NCBI RefSeq assembly: GCF_029360645.1
Contig: NZ_JARDUA010000004.1
Span: forward strand, 372,001 to 436,000
Length of the DNA: 64,000 nt
Direction of reading: 5' to 3'
Origin: Pontibacter litorisediminis
GTDB lineage: Bacteria > Bacteroidota > Bacteroidia > Cytophagales > Hymenobacteraceae
Below are positions 34,067 through 41,683 of the stretch, piece by piece. The position numbers and the translations under genes are program-made. Below the pieces are notes generated by a model. The model ran no database searches, was not told the origin of the DNA, and saw only the letters and a program-made list of their open reading frames with translations. The number at the start of each line of letters is the position of its first letter. Position 1 is the stretch's first letter.

Positions 34067-34801
34067 ATGCCCCTGCAACGCCTGCTTAAACCATTGCTCC
34101 TGTGCCTGCTGCTGCTCCCGCTCGCCTGCGCACAATCGCCCGAGGAAAAAGCCCAGCGCATAGCCCAGAAAGTAATAGAGAACATGGGTGGGGAGAAAGG
34201 CTGGAACGATACCCGCTACCTTGCCTGGACCTTTAACGACCAGTACCAGGTGTGGGATAAGCAGCAGCACCGCTTCCGCTGGGAGATGGACAGCCTGGTA
34301 GCCATTATCAGCACCGAGACCAAGGATGGCAAAGTATACGTGAGCGGGAAGGAACTACCGGCGGGGGAGGAGCGACAGAAGCTGCTGGAGCAGGCCTATG
34401 CCCTCTGGATAAACAACTCCTACTGGCTGGTGATGCCCTTTAAACTACTGGACCCCGGCGTAAACCTGACCTATGTGGGCGAGGAAGAAACCATGGATGG
34501 CGCCCCGGCGGATGTACTGGAAATGACCTTTGAGGAGGTGGGCCTGACGCCGCAGAACAAGTATAAAGTATGGGTAGACAAAGAGCAGGGGCTGGTAACG
34601 CAGTGGGCCTTCTTCCGGAATTACGAAGATGCCGCCCCCACCTTTACCCGCCGCTGGAGCAACTACCGCGACTACGGCAGCATAAAGCTGGCCAGCGACC
34701 GCAGCAATCCCCAAAGCGACTTTGAGCTGTTCCATATAGCCGTCCCGGCCAGGGTGCCGGAGAGGGTTTTTAACAGCCCCAAGCCAATTGGGAAACTCTG
34801 A
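34067..34801 (+). CDS. Exported protein, DUF6503-like
   Basis: The 244-residue product has a signal sequence ending near LLLLPLACAQ (possible lipoprotein cysteine at 21). Mature part: QRIAQKVIENMGGEKGWNDT, then an open beta-sheet pattern with VYVSGKELPAGEE, NNSYWLVMPFKLLDPGV and VDKEQGLVTQWAFF, resembling LolA/LolB-like half-barrels of the DUF6503 type. The binding partner is unknown. The family name is given from memory of its pattern and should be treated as tentative. Confidence 0.65.
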   Translation: MPLQRLLKPLLLCLLLLPLACAQSPEEKAQRIAQKVIENMGGEKGWNDTRYLAWTFNDQYQVWDKQQHRFRWEMDSLVAIISTETKDGKVYVSGKELPAGEERQKLLEQAYALWINNSYWLVMPFKLLDPGVNLTYVGEEETMDGAPADVLEMTFEEVGLTPQNKYKVWVDKEQGLVTQWAFFRNYEDAAPTFTRRWSNYRDYGSIKLASDRSNPQSDFELFHIAVPARVPERVFNSPKPIGKL

Positions 34802-34811
34802 TTCCTGGTAT

Positions 34812-34892
34812 GACAAAAGACTATTAGACAAAGGACAAAGGAGTTCACTTGCGAGGTAGAGTCGTTTGTCCTTTGTCAAGTAGTCTTTTGTC
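34812..34892. repeat. Long inverted repeat between convergent genes
   Basis: Two 28-nt arms (34812-34839 and 34865-34892) match at 26 positions and enclose 25 bases. Each arm is built from repeated GACAAA(A)G(G)A units. It lies between two convergent genes and could fold into a transcript-ending hairpin for either, though no clean T tract follows. Confidence 0.75.
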
Positions 34893-34899
34893 CAGAAAG

Positions 34900-36354
34900 C
34901 TAAAGCTTGTCTATGGTAGCGGTTAGCGTGCCCTTGGCGTTTACCACGGCCTTGATGCCATCCTGGGTCAGGTAAATATTGTCCGGGGAGATGTGGTTTA
35001 TACTTCCGCGCAGCAGCACCGACTCGTGCACACGCCCCTGCTTGTCGAGCGTAGTCTGTAGCATTCTGCGGGCATTGTCCAGCTCGTGCTGCACCGGTAT
35101 GTTTACCTGTTGCTGTATCATCTCCTCAAACTTGTTCTGGGCCAGCCAACTGGCGGCGCTCAGGATCTTGTCTTTTGTGTCGAGGTCGTAAGCCACATCG
35201 CGTACGCGGATGGACGCGGTCTCGGCATCGTAGTAAGGGGTGCCGCGCAAGTATACTTTGCCCTGGATCTTCTTCGTGAAAATACCCGCCTTGGTCTTGC
35301 CGTTCACGTCCAGCATCAGCACCAGTTGGTTGCCACCGGGCGTTATGGCCGCCTCGTTCACCGTTATCTCGCTCTTGCCGCCATCAAACGTATAGGTCTG
35401 CTTTGCCACCTGCTCCTGCAGCAGCTTGCTGGCGTGGTCGTAAGGTATGCTGGCTGTCAGCCCGATCTGGATGGCATCGCTCATGCGGCTGTCTACAACA
35501 AGCTTGGGCAGGTTTCTGTTTAGCTGCACCTGTGGCTTGCCATCGGTGGTAACGGTAATGTAGGAGGTGATGCCGAGGCGGGTGTTCAGGGTGCCGTTCT
35601 GGGCCAGCAGCGGGGCCATGCGGATCTCCTGCGGCACCACCGTGAGCCAGGCATTCAGGCCATCGTCCAGCTTTACGGGCTGCTGCAGCTGTTGCCATGC
35701 CTCCGACACATACTTTTTCACATCCACGCGGCTCTGCAGCTCCTTGTCCAGCTGCTTCGAGAGCGTGGCCATTTGCTGGCGCAGCGCCGGCTCCACGAAC
35801 CGCGCCAACCCTATGCGCAAGGGCCCCAGTTCCAGTACCGGCTTGGTATTGCCCCACTCAAAGTCGCCGCTCGTCACGGTGCTGATCCTATAATCCTCCG
35901 TCAGTCCGATTTTGCTTTCGGTTTTAATGATCATATCGAAGGAGGTATCCTCCGTTTTGTCGATGGAAGGGCAGAGTTTGCAGGGGTCCCACTTCCAGCG
36001 GCCTTTGGCGTAGATGCGCAGCGGCACCGAGAAGTATACTTTGTCGCGCTCGGCGCGCATGCTCAGGCTGCCGTTCCGGGCCACAGTCACGGCCAGGTTG
36101 TCGTCGTTCAGGTTAGTGTCTCTGTAGAGGATGTCGGCAATCTCTTTATTGAGCTTATCCTCCAGGGCCGCCACGGAAACAGAAACAGGCACAGTGATGG
36201 ATGAAAGCTGCGGCTTATAAGCGGGTATAGCCGAGGCGGTGGCGGCGGGTGCGGCCGTATTCAGTTTCTCGGTGCTGGAGCAGCCCGGTATGGCAAAGCC
36301 GCTGGCAACCAACAGGAGCAGCACAGGCAGTGTGCGAAAAGTTTTTAAAGTCAC
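34900..36354 (-). CDS. DUF4403 family lipoprotein
   Basis: The 484-residue product has a lipoprotein signal peptide (LLLLVASGFAIPGC, cysteine about 25). The mature part contains SITVPVSVSVAALEDKLNKE near the N-terminus and paired LEVGP-type strands, with repeats such as VDVNGKTKAGIFTKKIQGKV, the pattern of DUF4403, whose members have tandem BPI/SMP-like lipid-binding folds. Probably periplasmic and membrane-anchored; a role in lipid handling is only an inference from the fold. Confidence 0.85.
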   Translation of the reverse strand: MTLKTFRTLPVLLLLVASGFAIPGCSSTEKLNTAAPAATASAIPAYKPQLSSITVPVSVSVAALEDKLNKEIADILYRDTNLNDDNLAVTVARNGSLSMRAERDKVYFSVPLRIYAKGRWKWDPCKLCPSIDKTEDTSFDMIIKTESKIGLTEDYRISTVTSGDFEWGNTKPVLELGPLRIGLARFVEPALRQQMATLSKQLDKELQSRVDVKKYVSEAWQQLQQPVKLDDGLNAWLTVVPQEIRMAPLLAQNGTLNTRLGITSYITVTTDGKPQVQLNRNLPKLVVDSRMSDAIQIGLTASIPYDHASKLLQEQVAKQTYTFDGGKSEITVNEAAITPGGNQLVLMLDVNGKTKAGIFTKKIQGKVYLRGTPYYDAETASIRVRDVAYDLDTKDKILSAASWLAQNKFEEMIQQQVNIPVQHELDNARRMLQTTLDKQGRVHESVLLRGSINHISPDNIYLTQDGIKAVVNAKGTLTATIDKL

Positions 36355-36441
36355 GGTTTTAGCTGTTTAAAAAGCGGCGCAAGGTAGCACAGGATTTTCA
36401 TAACAGCTATAGGGCAAAGGTCGTTCCGAAAAAAAGGCAGG

Positions 36442-36765
36442 TCAGGAAAGCTGGAGCAGGCTGTGCAGCATCTCGCGCAGCTCAGTCTCGGTGGCCGCAA
36501 TGCCGCAGTCGGCGAGCAGGCCGTTGTGGTAGGTGGCAAAAAACGGGGTGCCCTTCAGCCGCACCTCCCGGCTGGATACGGGGTTTTCCTTCGCGTTCAT
36601 CCGCAGGAAGGAAACGTTTTTGAAAGCAGACTCTTCGGATATCTTCCTGTACTTGGGCTCCATTACCTTGCATATCGGGCAACCATCATCCGTAAACTTC
36701 ACGATTACCCTGTCTCTTTCGAATATTAGTTTTCTTAGTTCGTTGTCGTTTGATTCTATTACCAT
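36442..36765 (-). CDS. Thioredoxin-like protein
   Basis: A 107-residue single-domain protein. The redox motif is CPIC in VIVKFTDDGCPICKVMEPKY (near residue 30), and KGTPFFATYHNG supplies the cis-proline loop. No signal peptide, so cytosolic. ATG 36765 (MVIESNDNEL) is preferred over an in-frame ATG 36 bases upstream because it matches usual thioredoxin N-termini. Its substrate is unknown. Confidence 0.87.
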   Translation of the reverse strand: MVIESNDNELRKLIFERDRVIVKFTDDGCPICKVMEPKYRKISEESAFKNVSFLRMNAKENPVSSREVRLKGTPFFATYHNGLLADCGIAATETELREMLHSLLQLS

Positions 36766-36877
36766 TACAGTTCGTCTTACATTAAGGGCGCCACCGGCCA
36801 CAGAAGTATAGACGAACTTTGGAGAATATGGGTTAAAGCAGATATTTGCCTGGGCTGGGAATGAGCGAGGAAATAAA

Positions 36878-36909
36878 AAAGAAGGGCAGCAAACTGAATT
36901 GCCGCCCTT
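36878..36909 (-). terminator. Terminator of the beta-barrel gene
   Basis: Stem AAGGGCaGC / GCcGCCCTT with a 10-base loop; on the minus strand it is followed by TTCTTTTTTATT, about 20 bases after the stop. Confidence 0.8.
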
Positions 36910-36929
36910 GCTCCGGAAACCGCTTCTCT

Positions 36930-37583
36930 TTAGAAGGCAAAGCCAATCCTCAAGTTGCCATTCGTAAAGGTTCTGAAATCAAGTCCATGGTGCCCCTCTG
37001 AGTTGATGTTACGTGTAAAGTCATTTTTATACTTTACTTCCACATCGGCATAATTCAGGTAGCTTAAGCCTATGCCTGCCTCAAAGCCTACATAAAAGTT
37101 TTTTACAATATAGAGGTCCACTCCCGCAAGCCCGTTTACACCGGCAGAGAAGTAGGAGCGGTTGTAGTTGCCGTATACGCCAGGGGAGTCTGTCCCTTTC
37201 GCCTCCACCTGATCATCCTTATAGCTTTTGGTGCTAACGGCGATCGGGACCGCAAAGCCCAGGTACGGAGAGAGTCTTCTGTTTCCACCAAAATGCTTTT
37301 CGAAGCCAGGGGCAAAGCTCAAGGTAAGGTTAGAACTGCTAGCATCTTCAGCAGGCTGTGTGTAGCTGTAGGATATGCCTGTAGTGTAGCGTAGTGCCAT
37401 TTGCTCAGACTTGAACTTGCGGAGCTTTATTTGTGTGGAGGGACCTCCGGAAAAGCTCAGGGTTGCTTCCAGGGTCTTGTTGCCGGCAACAGGTTTTAGG
37501 GTTTCTTCCTCTACAGTTTGTGCGTTTGCAGTAAATGAAAGGCCACAGGCAATAGCTAGCAGGTAAAGTTTGTTTTTTGACAT
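36930..37583 (-). CDS. Outer-membrane beta-barrel protein
   Basis: A 217-residue product with a Sec signal peptide (LYLLAIACGLSFTANAQ) and a mature part of alternating strands rich in glycine and aromatics: LEATLSFSGGPSTQIKLRKF, LRYTTGISYSYTQ, RLSPYLGFAVPIAV, NFYVGFEAGIGLSYL. It ends in NGNLRIGFAF, a C-terminal aromatic beta-signal. This fits the 8-strand OmpX/OmpW-like barrels common in Bacteroidota. No specific function. It has its own promoter and terminator. Confidence 0.85.
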   Translation of the reverse strand: MSKNKLYLLAIACGLSFTANAQTVEEETLKPVAGNKTLEATLSFSGGPSTQIKLRKFKSEQMALRYTTGISYSYTQPAEDASSSNLTLSFAPGFEKHFGGNRRLSPYLGFAVPIAVSTKSYKDDQVEAKGTDSPGVYGNYNRSYFSAGVNGLAGVDLYIVKNFYVGFEAGIGLSYLNYADVEVKYKNDFTRNINSEGHHGLDFRTFTNGNLRIGFAF

Positions 37584-37608
37584 GATTTGGATAAATTATT
37601 AGTATATC

Positions 37609-37616
37609 CAAATTTA
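37609..37616 (-). promoter_or_regulatory. -7 promoter element of the beta-barrel gene
   Basis: TAAATTTG on the minus strand, 25 bases before the ATG. It lies in the 45 bases between this gene and the upstream DUF3891 gene, so the two are probably transcribed separately. Confidence 0.6.
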
Positions 37617-37627
37617 TTGCAATAGTG

Positions 37628-38371
37628 CTAAGTTATGCAGCGGGTGCTACAATTTAACTGCCACTTCTTATACTGCACCTTGGCCTGGTGCAACGCCTGC
37701 GCCAGATCAGCATCATCCTTAAACTGTAGTTGCTCCAGCACCCGGTACTCCACCTGCACTTCAAGTTGAGTTTGCGCAAAAGGCCAGGGTTCCACGTGTG
37801 CCGTTTCGTTTTGCAGTTGCTTTACAAAGTATACTTTATCATCAGGCCCCGTGGCGATTTCCAGCGCCCGCTCATCGGTGGGCAGCTCGTTGCGGCAAAA
37901 TATAAGCGAGAAGCGGTCGCACCACTGCATGATGGTGTACGCCTGTTGGGCCTGTTTCTGAGTGATGCCGAGGCTGCGGCGGCAGTTTTGCTGTAGCTCC
38001 TGCTGCTCATCCAGAAAGGTATCGGTGCCTTTGCTCTCGCCACGGCGGCTCTCGTACAGGTAGCTCATGTGCAGGGAGGTGAGCAGCGCCACCCAGCGGC
38101 CCTGAAACCGCACCGCATGCATCAGCGCCTTGGCCTGCTCCAGCTTGTTGGGCTGCAGCATGAAATCAGCGGGCGCCCCGGCCGGTGTTAGCCCGTCTTT
38201 GCCGCGCCAGGTGCGCTGCCGGTTGTCGTGGTTGGCGATGGCTACCAGTGTTTCTACCCAATGGGGGCACTGCAGCTCCGGCCTTAGATGGTAGGCCAGC
38301 TCTGCAGCCAATATGCCGTGCGCCTGCTGGTAAATCACTTCCCAGCCTTGGGGTATCTGATTAACGATCAT
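37628..38371 (-). CDS. DUF3891 family protein
   Basis: A 247-residue cytosolic protein with the family pattern: an early histidine (VIYQQAHGILAAELAYHL), VAIANHDNRQ, and SLHMSYLYESR in the middle, then CDRFSLIFCRNELP. The conserved histidines and aspartates resemble an HD-like metal site, but no reaction is known. No signal peptide. Confidence 0.85.
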   Translation of the reverse strand: MIVNQIPQGWEVIYQQAHGILAAELAYHLRPELQCPHWVETLVAIANHDNRQRTWRGKDGLTPAGAPADFMLQPNKLEQAKALMHAVRFQGRWVALLTSLHMSYLYESRRGESKGTDTFLDEQQELQQNCRRSLGITQKQAQQAYTIMQWCDRFSLIFCRNELPTDERALEIATGPDDKVYFVKQLQNETAHVEPWPFAQTQLEVQVEYRVLEQLQFKDDADLAQALHQAKVQYKKWQLNCSTRCIT

Positions 38372-39095
38372 AGATCAGGATGTACGGGATTTGGGGAATA
38401 ACGGGATGATACCGGCGAAAGATACATGCGGCGTGCTACGTATGTTGGTTAAGAACCTGAGCTGTTATCTGTAATAATGTGCAGGTGTTAGAGATGTGGC
38501 ATGTTGGAAAAGGCTGTAGCTTAGACAGGTGACACCGGATATAACCACCCCTGCCCCTCCTTGTCTGAGGGGAGCCTGCAGCTGTCGTTGTACAAGTATA
38601 GATTTCATAGGCTCTGCTTTAACACCCCTGTCGTCCCCTCAAGGGGACAGTCGTAATAGCAGTAGCTATTGAAATGATCCCAGTCTTTGGGTTGAGCATC
38701 TTGTGAGATCCGGTGCCGCGTGAGCGGCAGCGCCCTGGCGCAGGAGGGAACACAGCGCGATGCCCTTATCGAGGGTTCCTACCCCCAGGACGAGCCCTCT
38801 CGGGCTGGAGAGCACCAAAGCCAGAGATGAAACGAGCAGGATGTAAAGCCGTGGATGAACAGGGGCTAGAAAAGATAGCTTGGTTCCAGTTGCAGGAAGC
38901 AGCGGCAACAGAGAAAGCACGAGCTACAAGCTCGCGCTAGCAGATGGGAAGCAGTGGCTATGAAAGTATAGCCTAGGATCATAAAAAGGCACGAGCTGCA
39001 AACTTCCGCCAGCAAAGGGTAAACCCTCCATACTAAACGAAAAAGGCGATGCTGCTGCACCGCCTTCTCCTGTGGTTTATACTTTAAAACCGATG
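38372..39095 (+). repeat. Intergenic dispersed repeat, copy B (repeat proper about 38543-38960)
   Basis: No credible gene. The repeat opens with two palindromes: 38545-38575 (tail identical over 22 nt to copy A, stem CCCCTC / GAGGGG) and 38624-38648 (GTCCCC-tcaa-GGGGAC). The core has the shared 22-nt block at 38676-38697, then two perfect small hairpins (GCCGC-gtga-GCGGC and GCGCC-ct-GGCGC), then the 43-nt block at 38778-38820 identical to copy A. Copy A has a different long stem between the same two blocks. The tail carries CACGAGCTACAAGCTCGCG, with a diverged second copy near 38988. Confidence 0.85.
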
Positions 39096-40070
39096 CTATA
39101 CCGCCTGCTCCTGCTTCATCTTTTTCAGGTTCACCAGCATGTCCTCAGTCATGGCGTCTAAATCATAAGCCGGGTTCCAGCCCCAATCCTGCTGGGCGGC
39201 GCTGTCGTCTATGCTTTGTGGCCACGAGTCGGCTATTTTCTGGCGCGAGTCGGGCTTGTAGGTGATCTCAAAATCCGGGATATGTTTTTTGATGGAGGCG
39301 GCAATCTCCTTCGGAGAGAAGCTCATGGCGCTTAGGTTGTAGGAGTCGCGCACTTTTATACTTTCTGCCGGCGCGTGCATCAGGTCCAGTGTCGCCTTGA
39401 GGGCGTCCGGCATGTACATCATCGGCAGGTAGGTGTTTTCGCTCAGGAAGCACTCGAACGTCTCGCCCTCCAGCGCCTTGTGGTAAATGTCCACGGCATA
39501 ATCCGTTGTGCCGCCGCCTGGCAAGGCTTTGTAACCGATCAGGCCGGGGTAGCGGAGGCTGCGCACGTCCAGGCCATACTTCTGAAAGTAGTACTCGCAC
39601 CAGCGCTCACCAGCCTGCTTGCTGATGCCGTAAACCGTGTTGGGATCCATAACCGTTTGCTGCGGCGTATGTTGGCGCGGCGTGCTTGGGCCAAAAACAG
39701 CGATAGAGCTTGGCCAGTACACACGGCCCACTTTCTGCTCCAGGGCCAGGTCCAGCACGTTAAAGAGGCCGTCCATGTTCAGCTTCCAGGCAAACTTAGG
39801 GTTCTTCTCACCTGTAGCCGACAGTACAGCCGCCAGGTGGTAAATTTGCTTGAATTTATACTTGGAGGCCAGCCCCGCCAACACATTTGTGTCCAGCACA
39901 TCCACCTTCTCAAAAGGGCCTGAGTCGCGCAGGTCGGCTTGCTTGGGCGGGGCAATGTCTGCAGCCACCACGTTTGCATCCCCGTACATCTTGCGCAGCT
40001 CCATTGTCAGTTCAGAGCCCAGCTGCCCGCAGGCACCAATCACCAATACCGTATCACTTGTGTTTGCCAT
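39096..40070 (-). CDS. L-threonine 3-dehydrogenase, SDR type
   Basis: NAD-dependent oxidation of L-threonine to 2-amino-3-ketobutyrate. The 324-residue extended-SDR protein has the nucleotide loop VIGACGQLGSELTMELRKMY, catalytic YGISK in NTVYGISKQAGERWCEYYF, WPSSIAVFGPSTP, and GGGTTDYAVDIYHKALEGE. This pattern is that of the Flavobacterium-type threonine dehydrogenase rather than the zinc-dependent Tdh. The product is the substrate of kbl, encoded just across the divergent gene pair. ATG 40070 is chosen; the open frame upstream lacks a suitable leader. A terminator-like hairpin lies in its leader. Confidence 0.92.
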   Translation of the reverse strand: MANTSDTVLVIGACGQLGSELTMELRKMYGDANVVAADIAPPKQADLRDSGPFEKVDVLDTNVLAGLASKYKFKQIYHLAAVLSATGEKNPKFAWKLNMDGLFNVLDLALEQKVGRVYWPSSIAVFGPSTPRQHTPQQTVMDPNTVYGISKQAGERWCEYYFQKYGLDVRSLRYPGLIGYKALPGGGTTDYAVDIYHKALEGETFECFLSENTYLPMMYMPDALKATLDLMHAPAESIKVRDSYNLSAMSFSPKEIAASIKKHIPDFEITYKPDSRQKIADSWPQSIDDSAAQQDWGWNPAYDLDAMTEDMLVNLKKMKQEQAV

Positions 40071-40154
40071 AGCGAATAAAAATCTTTGCACAAAGTAACC
40101 GAATTCGGTGCAATCCTGAAAATATACTTCGGAAGAAACCTGGGGCCACGGCAA

Positions 40155-40197
40155 GTATAAAAGAAGAGAGGCCACGGACTATGGTCTGGGGCCTCTC
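40155..40197 (-). terminator. Terminator-like hairpin in the threonine dehydrogenase leader
   Basis: On the minus strand GAGAGGCC / GGCCTCTC (8 bp, extended inside by GAC / GTC) is followed by TTCTTTTATACTT. It lies downstream of the predicted promoter and 85-127 bases before the start codon, so it could attenuate the gene or end a short independent RNA. Confidence 0.6.
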
Positions 40198-40236
40198 GTC
40201 AACCTAATCTAAACTAATCTTTATCTCACCTTGCAA

Positions 40237-40244
40237 CAAAGGTA
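40237..40244 (-). promoter_or_regulatory. -7 promoter element upstream of threonine dehydrogenase
   Basis: TACCTTTG on the minus strand matches TAnnTTTG. Transcription from it would produce a leader of about 160 bases before the ATG at 40070. No good -33 TTG is visible. Confidence 0.55.
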
Positions 40245-40348
40245 AACCGGCTTTAGGCGTTGTGAAAGAGGGGCGGGCAGACTTAATGATTACATAAACA
40301 GCCGTAAACTATCGGTAACCTTAAACCGGCGCGGCGGGTGGATTTTCT

Positions 40349-40356
40349 TATATTTG
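40349..40356 (+). promoter_or_regulatory. -7 promoter element of the proline-rich repeat gene
   Basis: TATATTTG matches TAnnTTTG, about 82 bases before the ATG. With the minus-strand element at 40237 it makes this 368-base gap a divergent promoter region; no gene is seen in the gap. Confidence 0.6.
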
Positions 40357-40438
40357 TAAGGATGGCGGCACAATACGGCGCACAGATAGCCAATTTAAGC
40401 CTGAAAACGTAACTTGCGGCACCAAAGGCCTGTAACGT

Positions 40439-41635
40439 ATGACATTTGAGGAGTTTCTGGTAAAAAAGCGGATTAACAAAGCGGCCTTTGCGGCGGCTGA
40501 ACCGGCGCGCTTTGCGGCGTGGCAGGAGATGTACGCCCAGATGCACCCCAACAGCTTTCTGGTGCAGGTGAAGATGGTGGTAAATAATGTGCGCCTGCGC
40601 TATCACCTGGCCGAGGCGGACATGCCGAAGCAGGAGCCAGCAGCGGCGCGTCCGGCCGCCGTGCGCAGGGCTGTTGCGCCTAAGCCTGCGGCTGAGGAAG
40701 CCGCCGCTCCGGCTGCAGCAGCCGAAGAGAGCACGCCTAAGCCACGGCCCGTGGTGCGCCGGCCTGCCGCCATGCAAAAACCTGCAGCGGGTGAGGTTAC
40801 CGAAAAGCCGGCTGCGGCAGAGACAGGAGGCGAAGAGGCCAAGCCGGCCACACGCCCAAGGCCAGTGGTAAAGCGGCCGGTTATACCCAAGCCTGCGGCA
40901 GAAGGAGCGGAAGATGCGGCGAAACCAGAGGAGGCCGCACCAGCCGCACGCCCGCGGCCGGTCATCAAGCGCCCTGCTGCGTTACAACCGCCGGAGGGGG
41001 AACGTGCTGCTGCCACACCATCAGGGGAAAGTATACAACCAGCTGACGGAGAAGCGCCAGCAGCCAAGCCCGCCCGACCAAGGCCGGTGATAAAGCGACC
41101 AGCCGCCCTGCAGCAGCCTAAACCGGAGGAGGAACAGCGGGAGCAGACTCCGGAAGCAGTTCCGGAGGATAAACCGAAACCGCCAAGGCCGCGTCCGGTT
41201 ATCAAAAGGCCAGTTGCCTTGCAGCCACCGGAAGAGGAGCAGCCACAGCCGGCGGAGACACCAGCACCGCCAGCCGAAGGGGACGCAGCAAAGGCACCGC
41301 ACCCAAGGCCGGTGATAAAACGCCCGGTAGCGCTGCAAAAACCAAAGGAGGAGGAGGAGCAAAGCATGCCTGTGGCACCAGCGCCTGAAGCAGAGGATAC
41401 GCCCAAACCTCCGCGCCCGCGGCCTGTTATCAAGCGCCCTGTGGCCCTACAGCAGCCGCCTGCCGGGGCATCCGAAGCAAAAGAAGATCCAGGTATAAAT
41501 CCGCCAGAAGAGGAGGCGGGGCTGCCGCCTAAGGAGACGGAGGGGCAGCCAAAACCAAAGCCGCCACGGCCACGGCCCATTATGAGCCGGCCACCGCCAA
41601 CACCCGATGAGACTGGCGACGCCACAGGTCTTTAG
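40439..41635 (+). CDS. Proline-rich tandem-repeat protein with conserved N-terminal domain
   Basis: A 398-residue protein. Residues 1-60 form a compact, conserved-looking region (MTFEEFLVKKRINKAAF, AEPARFAAWQEMYAQMHPNS, KMVVNNVRLRYHL). The rest is low-complexity and disordered: eight spaced copies of PRPVIKRPVALQ-like units (RPVVRRP, RPVVKRP, RPVIKRP five times, RPIMSRP) separated by acidic A/P/E linkers. The motif is basic and proline-rich while the linkers are acidic. No signal peptide. It lies 48 bases before kbl on the same strand, so they are probably cotranscribed. The function is unknown. Confidence 0.8.
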   Translation: MTFEEFLVKKRINKAAFAAAEPARFAAWQEMYAQMHPNSFLVQVKMVVNNVRLRYHLAEADMPKQEPAAARPAAVRRAVAPKPAAEEAAAPAAAAEESTPKPRPVVRRPAAMQKPAAGEVTEKPAAAETGGEEAKPATRPRPVVKRPVIPKPAAEGAEDAAKPEEAAPAARPRPVIKRPAALQPPEGERAAATPSGESIQPADGEAPAAKPARPRPVIKRPAALQQPKPEEEQREQTPEAVPEDKPKPPRPRPVIKRPVALQPPEEEQPQPAETPAPPAEGDAAKAPHPRPVIKRPVALQKPKEEEEQSMPVAPAPEAEDTPKPPRPRPVIKRPVALQQPPAGASEAKEDPGINPPEEEAGLPPKETEGQPKPKPPRPRPIMSRPPPTPDETGDATGL

Positions 41636-41683
41636 AGCAATACTTTAAGAGAACAACGAGCAACGTATAACGATAAACGAAAA

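Noticed and set aside
40603..41625. 340-codon minus-strand frame inside the proline-rich repeat gene
   Set aside because: Glycine/serine-rich mirror of the repeated GC-rich coding strand; no start context or promoter, and the plus strand has a conserved N-terminus and a promoter.
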